Shown here in pieces: positions 17,843-26,832 of a DNA stretch of 64,000 bases. Within the stretch, counting starts at the first letter, position 1. Each line of letters starts with the position of its first letter. The stretch lies in contig QOPF01000002.1 of the NCBI GenBank assembly GCA_003331625.1, positions 163,190 through 227,189 on the forward strand, given 5' to 3'. The notes beneath the pieces were generated by a model. The model was not told the DNA's origin. It searched no databases and saw only the letters and a program-made list of their open reading frames with translations. Made by a program: the position numbers and the translations under genes. Source of the DNA: Gammaproteobacteria bacterium (lineage in GTDB: Bacteria; Pseudomonadota; Gammaproteobacteria; Magnimaribacterales; AG-339-G14).

Positions 17843-18544
17843 TCAAATTATATACGATTCAATATTTTTTATCATTTGTGGAATATCTTTTGCTTTAGAA
17901 ATTTCTCTACCCAAAACTAAATAATCTGAACCATAATTTATAGCTTCTTTTAATGTGGTCACTCTGGATTGGTCTCCTTTTTGAGAATTTATTCTTATTC
18001 CTGGAGTAACCAAAACAAAATCTTTGCCAAAAGTTTTTTTTAATTCTTTTGCTTCTTGTGCAGAACATACCACTCCATCGAGCAAAGCGTTTTTAGCTTC
18101 GGAGGCTAATTTTTTTACAAGCTGAGGAACTTTGTCTTTGAATCCAATAAGTTTTAATTGAGTTTCATCTAGACTTGTAAGAATAGTTACGCCTATTAAA
18201 AAAGCTTCTTTATTAGATTCTAATCTAGCTTTCTGAGCGGCGTTAATCATCTCTTTACCGCCTAAAAGATGGATGTTTGACATCCAAACTCCATGGCCGT
18301 AAATATTTTTTAATGCTTTATAAACCGTATTGGGAATATCATGAAGCTTAAGATCTAAAAAAATTTCAAACCCCTCTTTATGAAATTTATCTAAAATGAA
18401 AGGTCCTTCATTACTAAAAAGTTGCTTCCCAATTTTTAGTCTAAATTTCTCAGGGTCTAAATATTTCGTTAATTTATTAGCTTCTTCATAAGAATTAAAA
18501 TCTAAAGCTACAATAGCCTGTTTAGGATTTAGTATCTTCGTCAC
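17843..18544 (-). CDS. pyrF: Orotidine 5'-phosphate decarboxylase
   Basis: A 233-residue TIM barrel that makes UMP from OMP in pyrimidine synthesis. The catalytic Asp-Lys-Asp array lies in FLDLKLHDIPNT, and the phosphate-binding VTPGIR and VLGREI segments follow. It starts at GTG and overlaps lapA by 23 nt. The lapA-pyrF order after ihfB is common in gammaproteobacteria. Confidence 0.95.
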   Translation of the reverse strand: MTKILNPKQAIVALDFNSYEEANKLTKYLDPEKFRLKIGKQLFSNEGPFILDKFHKEGFEIFLDLKLHDIPNTVYKALKNIYGHGVWMSNIHLLGGKEMINAAQKARLESNKEAFLIGVTILTSLDETQLKLIGFKDKVPQLVKKLASEAKNALLDGVVCSAQEAKELKKTFGKDFVLVTPGIRINSQKGDQSRVTTLKEAINYGSDYLVLGREISKAKDIPQMIKNIESYII

Positions 18545-18770
18545 TTTGGGAATTTTTCTTTTTTTTATTACTTCTTAAAAGTATAGGAAGCTGAAGAATG
18601 AGAGATATTAAAGCCCCTACAAGAACAGCGTTAATTATAATAAACCCAATTGATGTTCCGCTAATTTCGATGAATAAGAGGTCTATAGATGTATGTTCTG
18701 AATTTAGATTTACAAAAATAAAAAGGATTGAGACTAAAAGAACCAAGAAAATGAAATAGAAATATTTCAT
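18522..18770 (-). CDS. lapA: LapA-domain inner-membrane protein
   Basis: An 82-residue protein with two hydrophobic helices (about 3-22 and 43-65) and a charged C-terminal tail, matching LapA/YciS (DUF1049). In E. coli LapA works with LapB to control LpxC turnover and lipopolysaccharide assembly. No lapB follows; pyrF overlaps its end instead. The rpsA-ihfB-lapA neighbourhood supports the call. Confidence 0.85.
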   Translation of the reverse strand: MKYFYFIFLVLLVSILFIFVNLNSEHTSIDLLFIEISGTSIGFIIINAVLVGALISLILQLPILLRSNKKKKNSQSDEDTKS

Positions 18771-18791
18771 AATTTCATTTTAACATAGATT

Positions 18792-19067
18792 TTAATTTAC
18801 CCTGTCTTTTAAAGCTTTTGATGCTCTAAAATAAGGAATTGAGCGTTTTTGGAGCTCTATTGTTTCGCCTGATTTAGGATTTCTTGCTCTAATAGATTTT
18901 CTGTCCCTAATACAAAATGAACCAAAGCCTCTGATTTCTATGCGTCTTCTTTTTTTAAGAGATTCACTTATTGATTTTTGTATTAAATCTGCAGAAAGAG
19001 AAACATCTATCTCGTTATACTCATTAAGGCTATCGCTCAAAAGATTAATAAAATCAGATTTTTTCAT
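18792..19067 (-). CDS. ihfB: Integration host factor beta subunit
   Basis: A 91-residue HU/IHF-family DNA-bending protein. The family signature is GFGSFCIRDRKSIRARNPKSG, near residues 46-66, with the DNA-intercalating proline in the beta-arm. It starts directly after the rpsA stop, the universal rpsA-ihfB order in this class. The partner IhfA is not in the window. Confidence 0.95.
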   Translation of the reverse strand: MKKSDFINLLSDSLNEYNEIDVSLSADLIQKSISESLKKRRRIEIRGFGSFCIRDRKSIRARNPKSGETIELQKRSIPYFRASKALKDRVN

Positions 19068-20741
19068 CTATTCCTTAGAAGAGTCATCAAGTTCTTCTTG
19101 AATTAAATCTCCTATCGAAGTTTTGGTTTCAGATTCAATCTGCTTATTTTTTGAAATATTTTCTTTAATCAATTCTTTTTCTTGGGATTTTTCCAAGGCA
19201 AATATAGATAAATTTATCTGTCGATTTTTTCTGTCTATTGAAGTAACTAGAGAAGTGATGCTTTCTCCCTCAGAAGGAACATTATCTTTAAATTCTTTGA
19301 GTTTAATTTTACCAACAACTTCTTCAGAAAGGTTAATAAAGAGGTAGTCTTCGCCAATAGAGCTTACAGTTCCAATTAATTCTGTTCCTTTAGCATTATT
19401 TTTTGCATAAGAATCGAAAACATCCTCTGATAATTGTTTTATTCCAAGGGAAATTCTTTCTTTATGCGGATCTATTCCCAAGATAACTGCTTCAACTTCT
19501 TGTCCTTTAGAAAAAGCCTTAACAGCCTCTTCTTCTGTTTGACTCCAAGATAGGTCAGAAAGATGAACCAATCCATCTATGTTTCCTTCCAAACCAACGA
19601 ACATTCCAAAATCAGTTATTGACTTAACTTCTCCCTTTACATTGTCTCCAAGGCTATTATTTTCAGAGAAAGTGAGCCAGGGGTTTTCCTGACACTGTTT
19701 CATTCCTAAAGAGACCCTTCTTTTGTCTACGTCAATTTCTAAAATCATGACTTCTACTTCATCTCCAACGGAGACAACTTTTGAAGGATGTATGCTTTTA
19801 TTGGTCCAATCTATCTCGGAAATATGCACTAAACCTTCGGTGTTTGAATCTAATTCAGCAAAAAAACCGTATTCAGCTATGCTTGTCACTCTTGCTTTGT
19901 TTATTGAATTTATTGGAAAAGAATCTTTTATATTCTCCCAAGGGTCACTTGATAATTGTTTGAGGCCTAAAGAAATTCTTGATTTTTCTTTATCAAAATT
20001 TGTAACTTTAAAATCTAGTTTATCACCAACATTCAAAACTTCTGAAGGATGATTAATTCTCTTCCAAGTTATGTCAGTAATATGCAAAAGACCATCAACG
20101 CCACCAAGATCAACAAAAGCACCATAGTCAGTAAGATTTTTTACAGTTCCAGAAATTAGAGTCCCTTCTTGAATAGTTGCAAAAATCTTTTCTCTTTCTT
20201 CTGAATTTAAATCTTCTTGGACTGCTTTTCTAGATAAAACTACGTTACTCTTTTCCTTATCAAGTTTAATGACTTTGAAATCTTGAAAAGTTTTTTCTAA
20301 ATGATCAAAGCTATCGAGAGGCCTTGAATCAACTAAAGATCCTGGCAAGAATGCTCTTACCCCTGCGACATCTACAGTCATACCGCCTCTTACTTTTCCA
20401 GAAATATAGCCCTTTATTAAGGCTTCTGTCTCTAGAGCTTCTTCAAGGTTTTTCCAACTTTCATCATGCATAGCTCTTATTCTAGAAACTCGAGTAGAGC
20501 CGTGTCCGTCTTCAACCGCTTCTAATGAAACTTTAACTTCATCTCCAATTGAAAGTTTTTCATCGGCCTCATCAGCTAAAAATTCAGCTCTAGGGATTAA
20601 AGACTCGGATTTTAAACCTACATGAACAGTAACCCAATCGTTGGTTAGGTCAACAATTACGCCAGAGATTAAGGCTCCTTGCTCAAAGTTAAGTGAAGTA
20701 AGACTCTCATCTAATAATTTTTCAAAAGCTGTATCTGTCAT
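19068..20741 (-). CDS. rpsA: 30S ribosomal protein S1
   Basis: A 557-residue protein of six S1 (OB-fold) repeats, each with the DYGAFVDL/ GLVHISDI type pattern (for example VKNLTDYGAFVDLGG, SIAEYGFFAEL, SITDFGMFVGL). It binds mRNA on the small subunit and aids initiation, especially where Shine-Dalgarno sequences are weak, as in many genes here. Length equals that of E. coli S1. Its start overlaps cmk by 4 nt. Confidence 0.97.
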   Translation of the reverse strand: MTDTAFEKLLDESLTSLNFEQGALISGVIVDLTNDWVTVHVGLKSESLIPRAEFLADEADEKLSIGDEVKVSLEAVEDGHGSTRVSRIRAMHDESWKNLEEALETEALIKGYISGKVRGGMTVDVAGVRAFLPGSLVDSRPLDSFDHLEKTFQDFKVIKLDKEKSNVVLSRKAVQEDLNSEEREKIFATIQEGTLISGTVKNLTDYGAFVDLGGVDGLLHITDITWKRINHPSEVLNVGDKLDFKVTNFDKEKSRISLGLKQLSSDPWENIKDSFPINSINKARVTSIAEYGFFAELDSNTEGLVHISEIDWTNKSIHPSKVVSVGDEVEVMILEIDVDKRRVSLGMKQCQENPWLTFSENNSLGDNVKGEVKSITDFGMFVGLEGNIDGLVHLSDLSWSQTEEEAVKAFSKGQEVEAVILGIDPHKERISLGIKQLSEDVFDSYAKNNAKGTELIGTVSSIGEDYLFINLSEEVVGKIKLKEFKDNVPSEGESITSLVTSIDRKNRQINLSIFALEKSQEKELIKENISKNKQIESETKTSIGDLIQEELDDSSKE

Positions 20742-21424
20742 AATTTTTTGTATATCTCCATTACCTTTTCTTCCACTTCACTAATACACATTTTAGAGGT
20801 ATCAATAATAATAGCTTCTTTAGCCGGTCTAAGAGGAGATACGTTTCTATTCATATCTTTTTCATCTCTTTTCTTAATAGCTAATAAAAGGTCGTGCATG
20901 ATAACGTTCATACCCTTTTCTTTCAACTGATTGGCTCTTCTTTCTGCTCTTATTTCGGGACTGGCTTCTAGAAAAATTTTTAATGCTGCCTCAGGAAAAA
21001 TCACAGTGCCCATATCTCTTCCATCTGCGATTAAACCTCTATCTTCTAGATAAGCATTTCTTTGAATTTTTATAATTGCAGATCTAATATTTGCATCTTT
21101 AGAAATTTCTGAAGCCTTAACGGCAATTTTTTCATTCCTAAGTTCTTCACCTAAAATTTTATTATTAAAATTTATTTCACACGAATAAGAGTCGATATTA
21201 GTAATAAGCTTGATTGAAGATTTTTCTAAAGTTTCAATTATTTCTTTGGAACTAGCTAAATTTTTTTCTGCAGCGATAAATCCTATAAGCCTATATATCA
21301 AGCCACTATCTAGAACTTCCCAGCCTAATTTTTTAGCTAAAGAAAAAGCTAAAGTTCCTTTGCCCACGCCTCCAGGACCATCGATGGTGATAATATTTTT
21401 AAGAAGTTTCAAACTTACACCCAA
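20738..21424 (-). CDS. cmk: Cytidylate kinase
   Basis: A (d)CMP kinase of about 228 residues. The P-loop GPGGVGKGTL lies in the first 20 residues, with the DGRDMGTVIFP and RAERRANQL blocks after it. No ATG is available near the N-terminus; TTG codons occur at 21436, 21424 and 21412. The TTG at 21424 is chosen because GGAAG sits 5 nt before it. All three lie inside the aroA 3' end. The cmk-rpsA overlap (4 nt) matches the conserved aroA-cmk-rpsA order. Confidence 0.92.
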   Translation of the reverse strand: MGVSLKLLKNIITIDGPGGVGKGTLAFSLAKKLGWEVLDSGLIYRLIGFIAAEKNLASSKEIIETLEKSSIKLITNIDSYSCEINFNNKILGEELRNEKIAVKASEISKDANIRSAIIKIQRNAYLEDRGLIADGRDMGTVIFPEAALKIFLEASPEIRAERRANQLKEKGMNVIMHDLLLAIKKRDEKDMNRNVSPLRPAKEAIIIDTSKMCISEVEEKVMEIYKKL

Positions 21425-22706
21425 GTTTACTTCCAAGAGAAATGAACTCAGGGAAGGAAGTACTTATGCATTCAGGAGAAAGAATATTAATTGAATCTTT
21501 GCAATTCGTTCCTGCAACTGCAAAAGACATCGCAATTCTATGATCAAAATAAGTCTCTACTTCGAAACCAGAAAACAAGTAATCCTTTCCTTTGCCTTCG
21601 ACACAAAAGATATTTTCTTTGAAGAAGGTATTAATATTCATTTTCTTTAAACCTTTTTCCATTGCCAGCAGTCTATCGCTTTCTTTGTGCCTCAATTCTT
21701 CTATATCACTAAATTTTGAAACTCCCTCTGCAAAAGAACTTGCTATGAAAAGAATAGGTAGTTCGTCAATTAAATTTGGAACATCATTAGAACTAACCTC
21801 ACAAGCTTTCAAGTAAGAACTCTTTATAAGAATATCGCCGACGGGTTCTTTTCCTAAGTTTTTTTTATTTGTTATCTCAATATCTCCATCCATTTCTTTT
21901 AATTTCTTTAGAAGAGCAATTCTTGAAGGATTTAAACCAACATTTTTTAGTAAAATCTTTGAATCTTTAGAAATTAGTGCCGCAACTATAAAAAAAGCTG
22001 CTGATGAAAAATCTCCTGGAATTTCTATATCACGAGCTAAAAATTTATCAGTTTTGTAAAGCGTCACCTCTGAATCAGTGTAAGAAATATTTGCGCCAAA
22101 ATATTCAAACATCCTTTCGGTATGATCTCTTGTTGCACTTTTCTCTATAATTTTAGTTTCTTTTTCTTGGCCAAGACCCGCGTAAAGTAAAGAAGATTTT
22201 ACTTGTGCACTGGCTATAGGCATTTCATAAATAATAGATTTTATTGTTTCAGAAGGGATAATATTTATTGGTAAAGTGAATTCTTTCGAAGCGTTAATGT
22301 TTGCACCCATTTTTGATAAAGGATCAATAATTCTCTTCATCGGCCTTTTTGATAAAGAATCATCTCCAGTCAGTCTTGAAGGGAAATTTTGTTGAGACAG
22401 TACACCGGACATAAGCCTCAATCCAGTTCCTGAGTTTCCAAAATATAAGTCATCTTTTGCTTCTGTAAAGCCCTTAAATCCCTTTCCCAAAACAAAAAAG
22501 ACATTATCTTTTTTAAAAATTTCAATACCTAAACTTTTCAAGGACTCTAATGTATTCAAAACATCTTCACTTTCTTGTAAATTCTTTATCCTAGACTCTC
22601 CCTCCGACATGGCGGAGCATATAAGAGCCCTGTGAGAAATAGATTTGTCTCCGGGAAGATTTATTTCGCCATTAAGTTGTTTTGAAAAATTTGAAATTAA
22701 TTTCAT
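21399..22706 (-). CDS. aroA: 3-phosphoshikimate 1-carboxyvinyltransferase (EPSP synthase)
   Basis: A 435-residue shikimate-pathway enzyme. The N-terminal LPGDKSISHRAL, the central FGNSGTGLRLMSG and the C-terminal DHRIAMSFAVAG blocks are all present. It is a free-standing AroA, not fused to TyrA as in some pseudomonads. It overlaps tyrA by 4 nt and continues into cmk, so aromatic synthesis and the cmk-rpsA genes are probably on one transcript. Confidence 0.96.
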   Translation of the reverse strand: MKLISNFSKQLNGEINLPGDKSISHRALICSAMSEGESRIKNLQESEDVLNTLESLKSLGIEIFKKDNVFFVLGKGFKGFTEAKDDLYFGNSGTGLRLMSGVLSQQNFPSRLTGDDSLSKRPMKRIIDPLSKMGANINASKEFTLPINIIPSETIKSIIYEMPIASAQVKSSLLYAGLGQEKETKIIEKSATRDHTERMFEYFGANISYTDSEVTLYKTDKFLARDIEIPGDFSSAAFFIVAALISKDSKILLKNVGLNPSRIALLKKLKEMDGDIEITNKKNLGKEPVGDILIKSSYLKACEVSSNDVPNLIDELPILFIASSFAEGVSKFSDIEELRHKESDRLLAMEKGLKKMNINTFFKENIFCVEGKGKDYLFSGFEVETYFDHRIAMSFAVAGTNCKDSINILSPECISTSFPEFISLGSKLGCKFETS

Positions 22707-23566
22707 TGATTAAGAGACTTTTTGGTTTTTTTTATTTTTTTTAAATGACTTAGTAATTTAGTTGCATCATCATTTGAAATATACTTTTTAAAATTATCTA
22801 TCTCATTTTGTAATTCATTAATATCCTTTAAAAGGTTCTTTCTATTTAGAGAGAATATATTTTCCCACATGACAGGGTCGCTTTCGGCTATTCTTGTAAA
22901 GTCTTTTAATCCTCCACCAATAAAATTTTTATATTGTGAAATTTTTCTTTTTGAAAATAGCGATATTAAGCTAAAAGCTACAATGTGAGGAAGATGGCTG
23001 GTCAAAGAAAATATTTTGTCATGTAATTTATAATCCAAAACTATACTCGTCGCTCCTAATTCATCCCATAACTCTTTGCAAGCATTTAAAGAACGTGAAG
23101 AATTTCCCGGTAATTTAGAAATTGTTGATATTCTGTCTTTGAATAAGTTTGCTTTTGAATTTATAAAACCACTATTTTCAGAGCCAGCAATTGGATGAGA
23201 TAAAATAAATTTTGATGATAAATTATATTTTTTAACTAGCTTGTATATGTCACCTTTGACACTTGAACAATCCGTAATAAATTCTGAAGTATCTAAAAAT
23301 TTTGGAAATTCTTGAAAAACTTTTAATAAATCTTTAGGAGGCAAGGCAAGGATAACAAATAATTTTTTTTTGCTATCAATTTTTTCCTGACCGCCTCTAA
23401 TTACTTTTGCTTTCTTTGCCATTTCAAAAATCTTTTTGCTTTTATCTATAGCTAAAACTTCATAATTATTCTTTGAAAGTTTTTTTGCAATAGAGCCCCC
23501 AATTAAGCCAAGCCCTATAATTAAAAATTGAATATTTTTTTTATTTTGAGAGAAGATCTTTTTCAT
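22703..23566 (-). CDS. tyrA: Prephenate dehydrogenase (arogenate not excluded)
   Basis: A 287-residue NAD-dependent dehydrogenase for tyrosine synthesis. It shows the Rossmann motif GLGLIGGSIAKKL near residues 18-30, then DCSSVKGD, HPIAGSENSGF (catalytic His) and the SHLPH and GGGLKDFTRIAESDPVMW blocks. No chorismate mutase or ACT domain is attached. It overlaps hisC by 26 nt upstream and aroA by 4 nt downstream. Confidence 0.94.
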   Translation of the reverse strand: MKKIFSQNKKNIQFLIIGLGLIGGSIAKKLSKNNYEVLAIDKSKKIFEMAKKAKVIRGGQEKIDSKKKLFVILALPPKDLLKVFQEFPKFLDTSEFITDCSSVKGDIYKLVKKYNLSSKFILSHPIAGSENSGFINSKANLFKDRISTISKLPGNSSRSLNACKELWDELGATSIVLDYKLHDKIFSLTSHLPHIVAFSLISLFSKRKISQYKNFIGGGLKDFTRIAESDPVMWENIFSLNRKNLLKDINELQNEIDNFKKYISNDDATKLLSHLKKIKKTKKSLNQ

Positions 23567-24653
23567 ATTCCTCTAAAATCTGCAAGAAAAAATCCATCTC
23601 TTCTTCTGTACCAATTGAAACCCTAAGATGCTGTGGCATTTCATAAACTTTTAAAGACCTTAAAATTATTCCTCTCTCTAAAAAAAACTGAAAAGCTTTG
23701 TCAGAATCTTGTTTTGCATCAAATGAGATAAAGTTCCCAAAGGAGTTAATATATTCAAAATTGAACTTTTCCAGAATTAGTTTTATTTTTTTCATCCCGG
23801 ATTCATTTATTTTAATAGATTCCTCTATGTGATCTTTATCGAAAATGGCTACAATTCCTGATGATAAAGCTAGTGAATTTACATTAAAGGGTTGTCGTAC
23901 TCTATTAAGATAATCTGCAAGATCTGGATTAGAAATGCAAAATCCTAACCTTAGGGCAGCTAATCCATGAGCTTTAGAAAAACTTCTAGAAATAACTAAG
24001 TTTGGATATTCTTTGATAAGTGAAAAAGGGATATCAAATTCTGAACCTTCAATATACTCAAAATAGGCCTGGTCGAGAAAAACTATAATATCGTCTGAGA
24101 TATTACTAAGAAAATCCTTAATCTCTTTCAGGTTTTTCACTGTACCGGTTGGATTATTTGGCGAAGCAATAAATACTATTTTGGTATTTTTATCTACTAG
24201 ATTAAGCATCAAATCAAGATCATGACCCCAATTTTTTGCTTTGGCTTTAATTGGTTCAGCTCCTGTTGCTTTAATTGCTAGAGGGTAAATTGCAAAACCA
24301 TGTTGAGAGTAAATTGCATTCGTACCCTCTCCTAGAAAACATCTTGAAACAAATTCAATTAAATCATTAGAACCGTTTCCAATAGTAATTTGATTTAAAT
24401 CTACTTCATATTTTTTAGAAATGTTTTGTTTTAAATCATATGCATTGCCATCTGGATAGCGGTTCAATTCAATATGCTTTTGAATTACTGCTAATGCTTT
24501 TGGACTTGCGCCAAGAGGATTTTCATTACTTGCTAACTTAATCATTTTAGAGAGGCCTAATTTTTTTTGTGTATGCTCTAAAGGAAGTCCAGGTTCATAG
24601 GGCTCAAGACCAAGTACTCCCTTATTTAAGTTGTCTAAAAAAGAATTTTTCAT
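23541..24653 (-). CDS. hisC: Histidinol-phosphate/aromatic aminotransferase
   Basis: A 370-residue class I/II PLP aminotransferase. ASNENPLGAS near residue 41, ASPNNPTG near 163 and the PLP-lysine segment SRSFSKAHGLAALRLGF identify the HisC family. Its place between pheA and tyrA suggests it serves phenylalanine and tyrosine transamination as well as histidine synthesis, as proposed for HisC2 in pseudomonads. That dual use is inferred from position. Confidence 0.92.
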   Translation of the reverse strand: MKNSFLDNLNKGVLGLEPYEPGLPLEHTQKKLGLSKMIKLASNENPLGASPKALAVIQKHIELNRYPDGNAYDLKQNISKKYEVDLNQITIGNGSNDLIEFVSRCFLGEGTNAIYSQHGFAIYPLAIKATGAEPIKAKAKNWGHDLDLMLNLVDKNTKIVFIASPNNPTGTVKNLKEIKDFLSNISDDIIVFLDQAYFEYIEGSEFDIPFSLIKEYPNLVISRSFSKAHGLAALRLGFCISNPDLADYLNRVRQPFNVNSLALSSGIVAIFDKDHIEESIKINESGMKKIKLILEKFNFEYINSFGNFISFDAKQDSDKAFQFFLERGIILRSLKVYEMPQHLRVSIGTEEEMDFFLQILEEYEKDLLSK

Positions 24654-24657
24654 AGGG

Positions 24658-25746
24658 TTAGTAGGCTTTTGGATAAGAGCCTAATATTTGAAGATCTTGA
24701 CTAACTTTTTCTAGCTCCTTGAATAGATTTACAATATTTTTATCAGAAGCATGTCCTTGGAACTCCAGAAAAAAAGAATATTGCCATTTATTATTTTTTA
24801 CTGGTCTAGATAATATATTAGTTAAATTAACTCTATTTTTGTTGAGAATTTGAAGGACTTTATAAAGTGCTCCTTGCTCATTTTTTAAACTCAAACAAAT
24901 AGAAGTTTTATCTTGAAAGGATTTTTCAGGATATTCGTTTCCAATAACCAAAAATCTCGTAGTGTTGCCTGCTTGATCTTGAATTTTTGATTGCAATATA
25001 TTTAGATTATAAATCTCGCCAATTTTTTTTGAACCAATACATGATTTACCTATTTTGTTTTTTACTAACTGAGCAGCTTTTGCGGAACTATCTGTTTCTA
25101 TGATTTTGACTTTAGGTAACTTTCTTTGAAGCCAATTCCTGCATTGAGCTAATGCCTGAGGATGGGCATAAACTGATTTTATTTTATTTATATTTTTTTC
25201 TGATGAAATCAAACAATGCTCTATCTTAAGTTCAAGCTCGGAACAAATTTTTAAGTTGCTTTGCATGAGACTATCCAAAGATTGATTAACAATACCTTCT
25301 ATAGAATTTTCGATGGGAACAACTCCATACGAGTTATCGTCCTTGGCAACTTCATTAAAGATTTCTGTTATGTTTGAACTTTCAATTTTTTCTACAGAAC
25401 TTCCAAAGTGTTGAATCGTAGCAATTTCAGAAAAAGTTCCTTTAGGCCCTAAAAAATGTACTTTAATTTTTTTTTCTAATGTGAAGCAAGCAGAGATAAT
25501 TTCTTTAAAAATATTTTTTATCTTATTTGAAGGAATAGAACTTTTATTTTTATTTAATAAATTTTTTATTAGTTTTGCTTCTCTATCTGGACGATAAAAG
25601 GTTTTATTTCCTGATTTTTTTTTAATTTTTCCAGCATTTATTACTAATTCTGAACGATCAGAAATGAGATTTAAAATCCTCTCATCAATTAAATCGATTT
25701 GATTTCTATTATCTTCTAAATTATTTGGAAGCTTTTTTTTAACCAT
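24658..25746 (-). CDS. pheA: Bifunctional chorismate mutase/prephenate dehydratase
   Basis: A 362-residue P-protein. An AroQ-type chorismate mutase covers about 1-85, the dehydratase follows (GPKGTFSEIA near 100, ENSIEG, and the TTRFLVIG catalytic block), and an ACT domain closes it (about 275-362). In the ACT domain the phenylalanine-binding motifs read GALY and LSRP instead of GALV and ESRP. ATG at 25746 is preferred over TTG at 25758; it overlaps serC by 8 nt. Confidence 0.94.
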   Translation of the reverse strand: MVKKKLPNNLEDNRNQIDLIDERILNLISDRSELVINAGKIKKKSGNKTFYRPDREAKLIKNLLNKNKSSIPSNKIKNIFKEIISACFTLEKKIKVHFLGPKGTFSEIATIQHFGSSVEKIESSNITEIFNEVAKDDNSYGVVPIENSIEGIVNQSLDSLMQSNLKICSELELKIEHCLISSEKNINKIKSVYAHPQALAQCRNWLQRKLPKVKIIETDSSAKAAQLVKNKIGKSCIGSKKIGEIYNLNILQSKIQDQAGNTTRFLVIGNEYPEKSFQDKTSICLSLKNEQGALYKVLQILNKNRVNLTNILSRPVKNNKWQYSFFLEFQGHASDKNIVNLFKELEKVSQDLQILGSYPKAY

Positions 25747-26821
25747 TAGACTTTTCAAACTCTTTCATAAAACTGATTAAGGAATCTACTCCTTCTTTTG
25801 GAACGCCATTATAGATACTGGCTCTCATTCCTCCTACAGAACGATGTCCGCCAAGATTTAGAAGTCCATTAGATTCTGCTTCAGACAGAAATTTTGAATT
25901 CAAAGAATCATCACTGAGTAAAAAAGGAACGTTCATTAGCGATCTAGAAACTTTATCGATATCGTTCATATAAAAACTACTTTCATCTATGAATGAATAT
26001 AATGCGTTTGCTTTTGACTCATTTACGGCCTTTTGGTTCAACAATCCGCCATTTTTCTTTAGCCATTTAAATACCATTCCTGATAAGTACCAAGCAAAAG
26101 TTGGGGGCGTGTTGTACATTGAATCAGAGTCGGCATAAGTTTTGTATTGCATCATCGCGGGAAGATTTTCTTTTTCTTTAATTAATTCCTTTTTGATTAC
26201 AATGATTGCCAAGCCCGACGGGCCAATATTTTTTTGAGCTCCAGCGTAAAGCATACCAAATTTAGAAACATCTAAAGGCTCTGAAAGAATACAAGATGAA
26301 CAGTCTGCAACAAGATTAGATTTAGGAAGATTTTCTAAATTTCTTAAACTAACACCATCTATTGTTTCGTTTAAAACAAGATGAGTAAAAAGTGAATTTT
26401 CATCAATATTCCAACTTTTTGGATCTGGGTATTTTTTATAGGATTCGTCTGCTGATGACGCAGATATTTCAACCAAGCCAAATTTTTTTGCTTCTTTAAT
26501 CGCTTTTTTTGACCACTGGCCAACGTCTAAATAACTACAAAGAGATTTGTTGCTAGTTAAGAGATTCATGGGAACCATAGAAAACTGTAAAGAAGCTCCT
26601 CCTTGAATGAATAAAACTTCGTAATCTGAATTTATTTTCAAAAGATCTATGAAATCTTGTTTAGCAGTTTCAGCTATCTCAACAAATTCTTTGCTTCTGT
26701 GGCTCATTTCCATAACGGACAAACCCTTCCCTTTCCAGTCAGGAATTTCTTCCTTTAACTGACTTAAAACCTCTTCTGGAATTGCAGCAGGTCCTGCACA
26801 AAAATTATAATTTCTAGACAT
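25739..26821 (-). CDS. serC: Phosphoserine aminotransferase
   Basis: A 360-residue class V PLP aminotransferase for serine and pyridoxine synthesis. It opens with NFCAGPAAIPEEVL, has the PLP-lysine segment LYAGAQKNIGPSG near 195, and ends with the GGHRSVGGMRASIYN block. It lies 11 nt after gyrA in the conserved gyrA-serC-pheA order. Confidence 0.96.
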   Translation of the reverse strand: MSRNYNFCAGPAAIPEEVLSQLKEEIPDWKGKGLSVMEMSHRSKEFVEIAETAKQDFIDLLKINSDYEVLFIQGGASLQFSMVPMNLLTSNKSLCSYLDVGQWSKKAIKEAKKFGLVEISASSADESYKKYPDPKSWNIDENSLFTHLVLNETIDGVSLRNLENLPKSNLVADCSSCILSEPLDVSKFGMLYAGAQKNIGPSGLAIIVIKKELIKEKENLPAMMQYKTYADSDSMYNTPPTFAWYLSGMVFKWLKKNGGLLNQKAVNESKANALYSFIDESSFYMNDIDKVSRSLMNVPFLLSDDSLNSKFLSEAESNGLLNLGGHRSVGGMRASIYNGVPKEGVDSLISFMKEFEKSNG

Positions 26822-26832
26822 TTTTTTATTAT

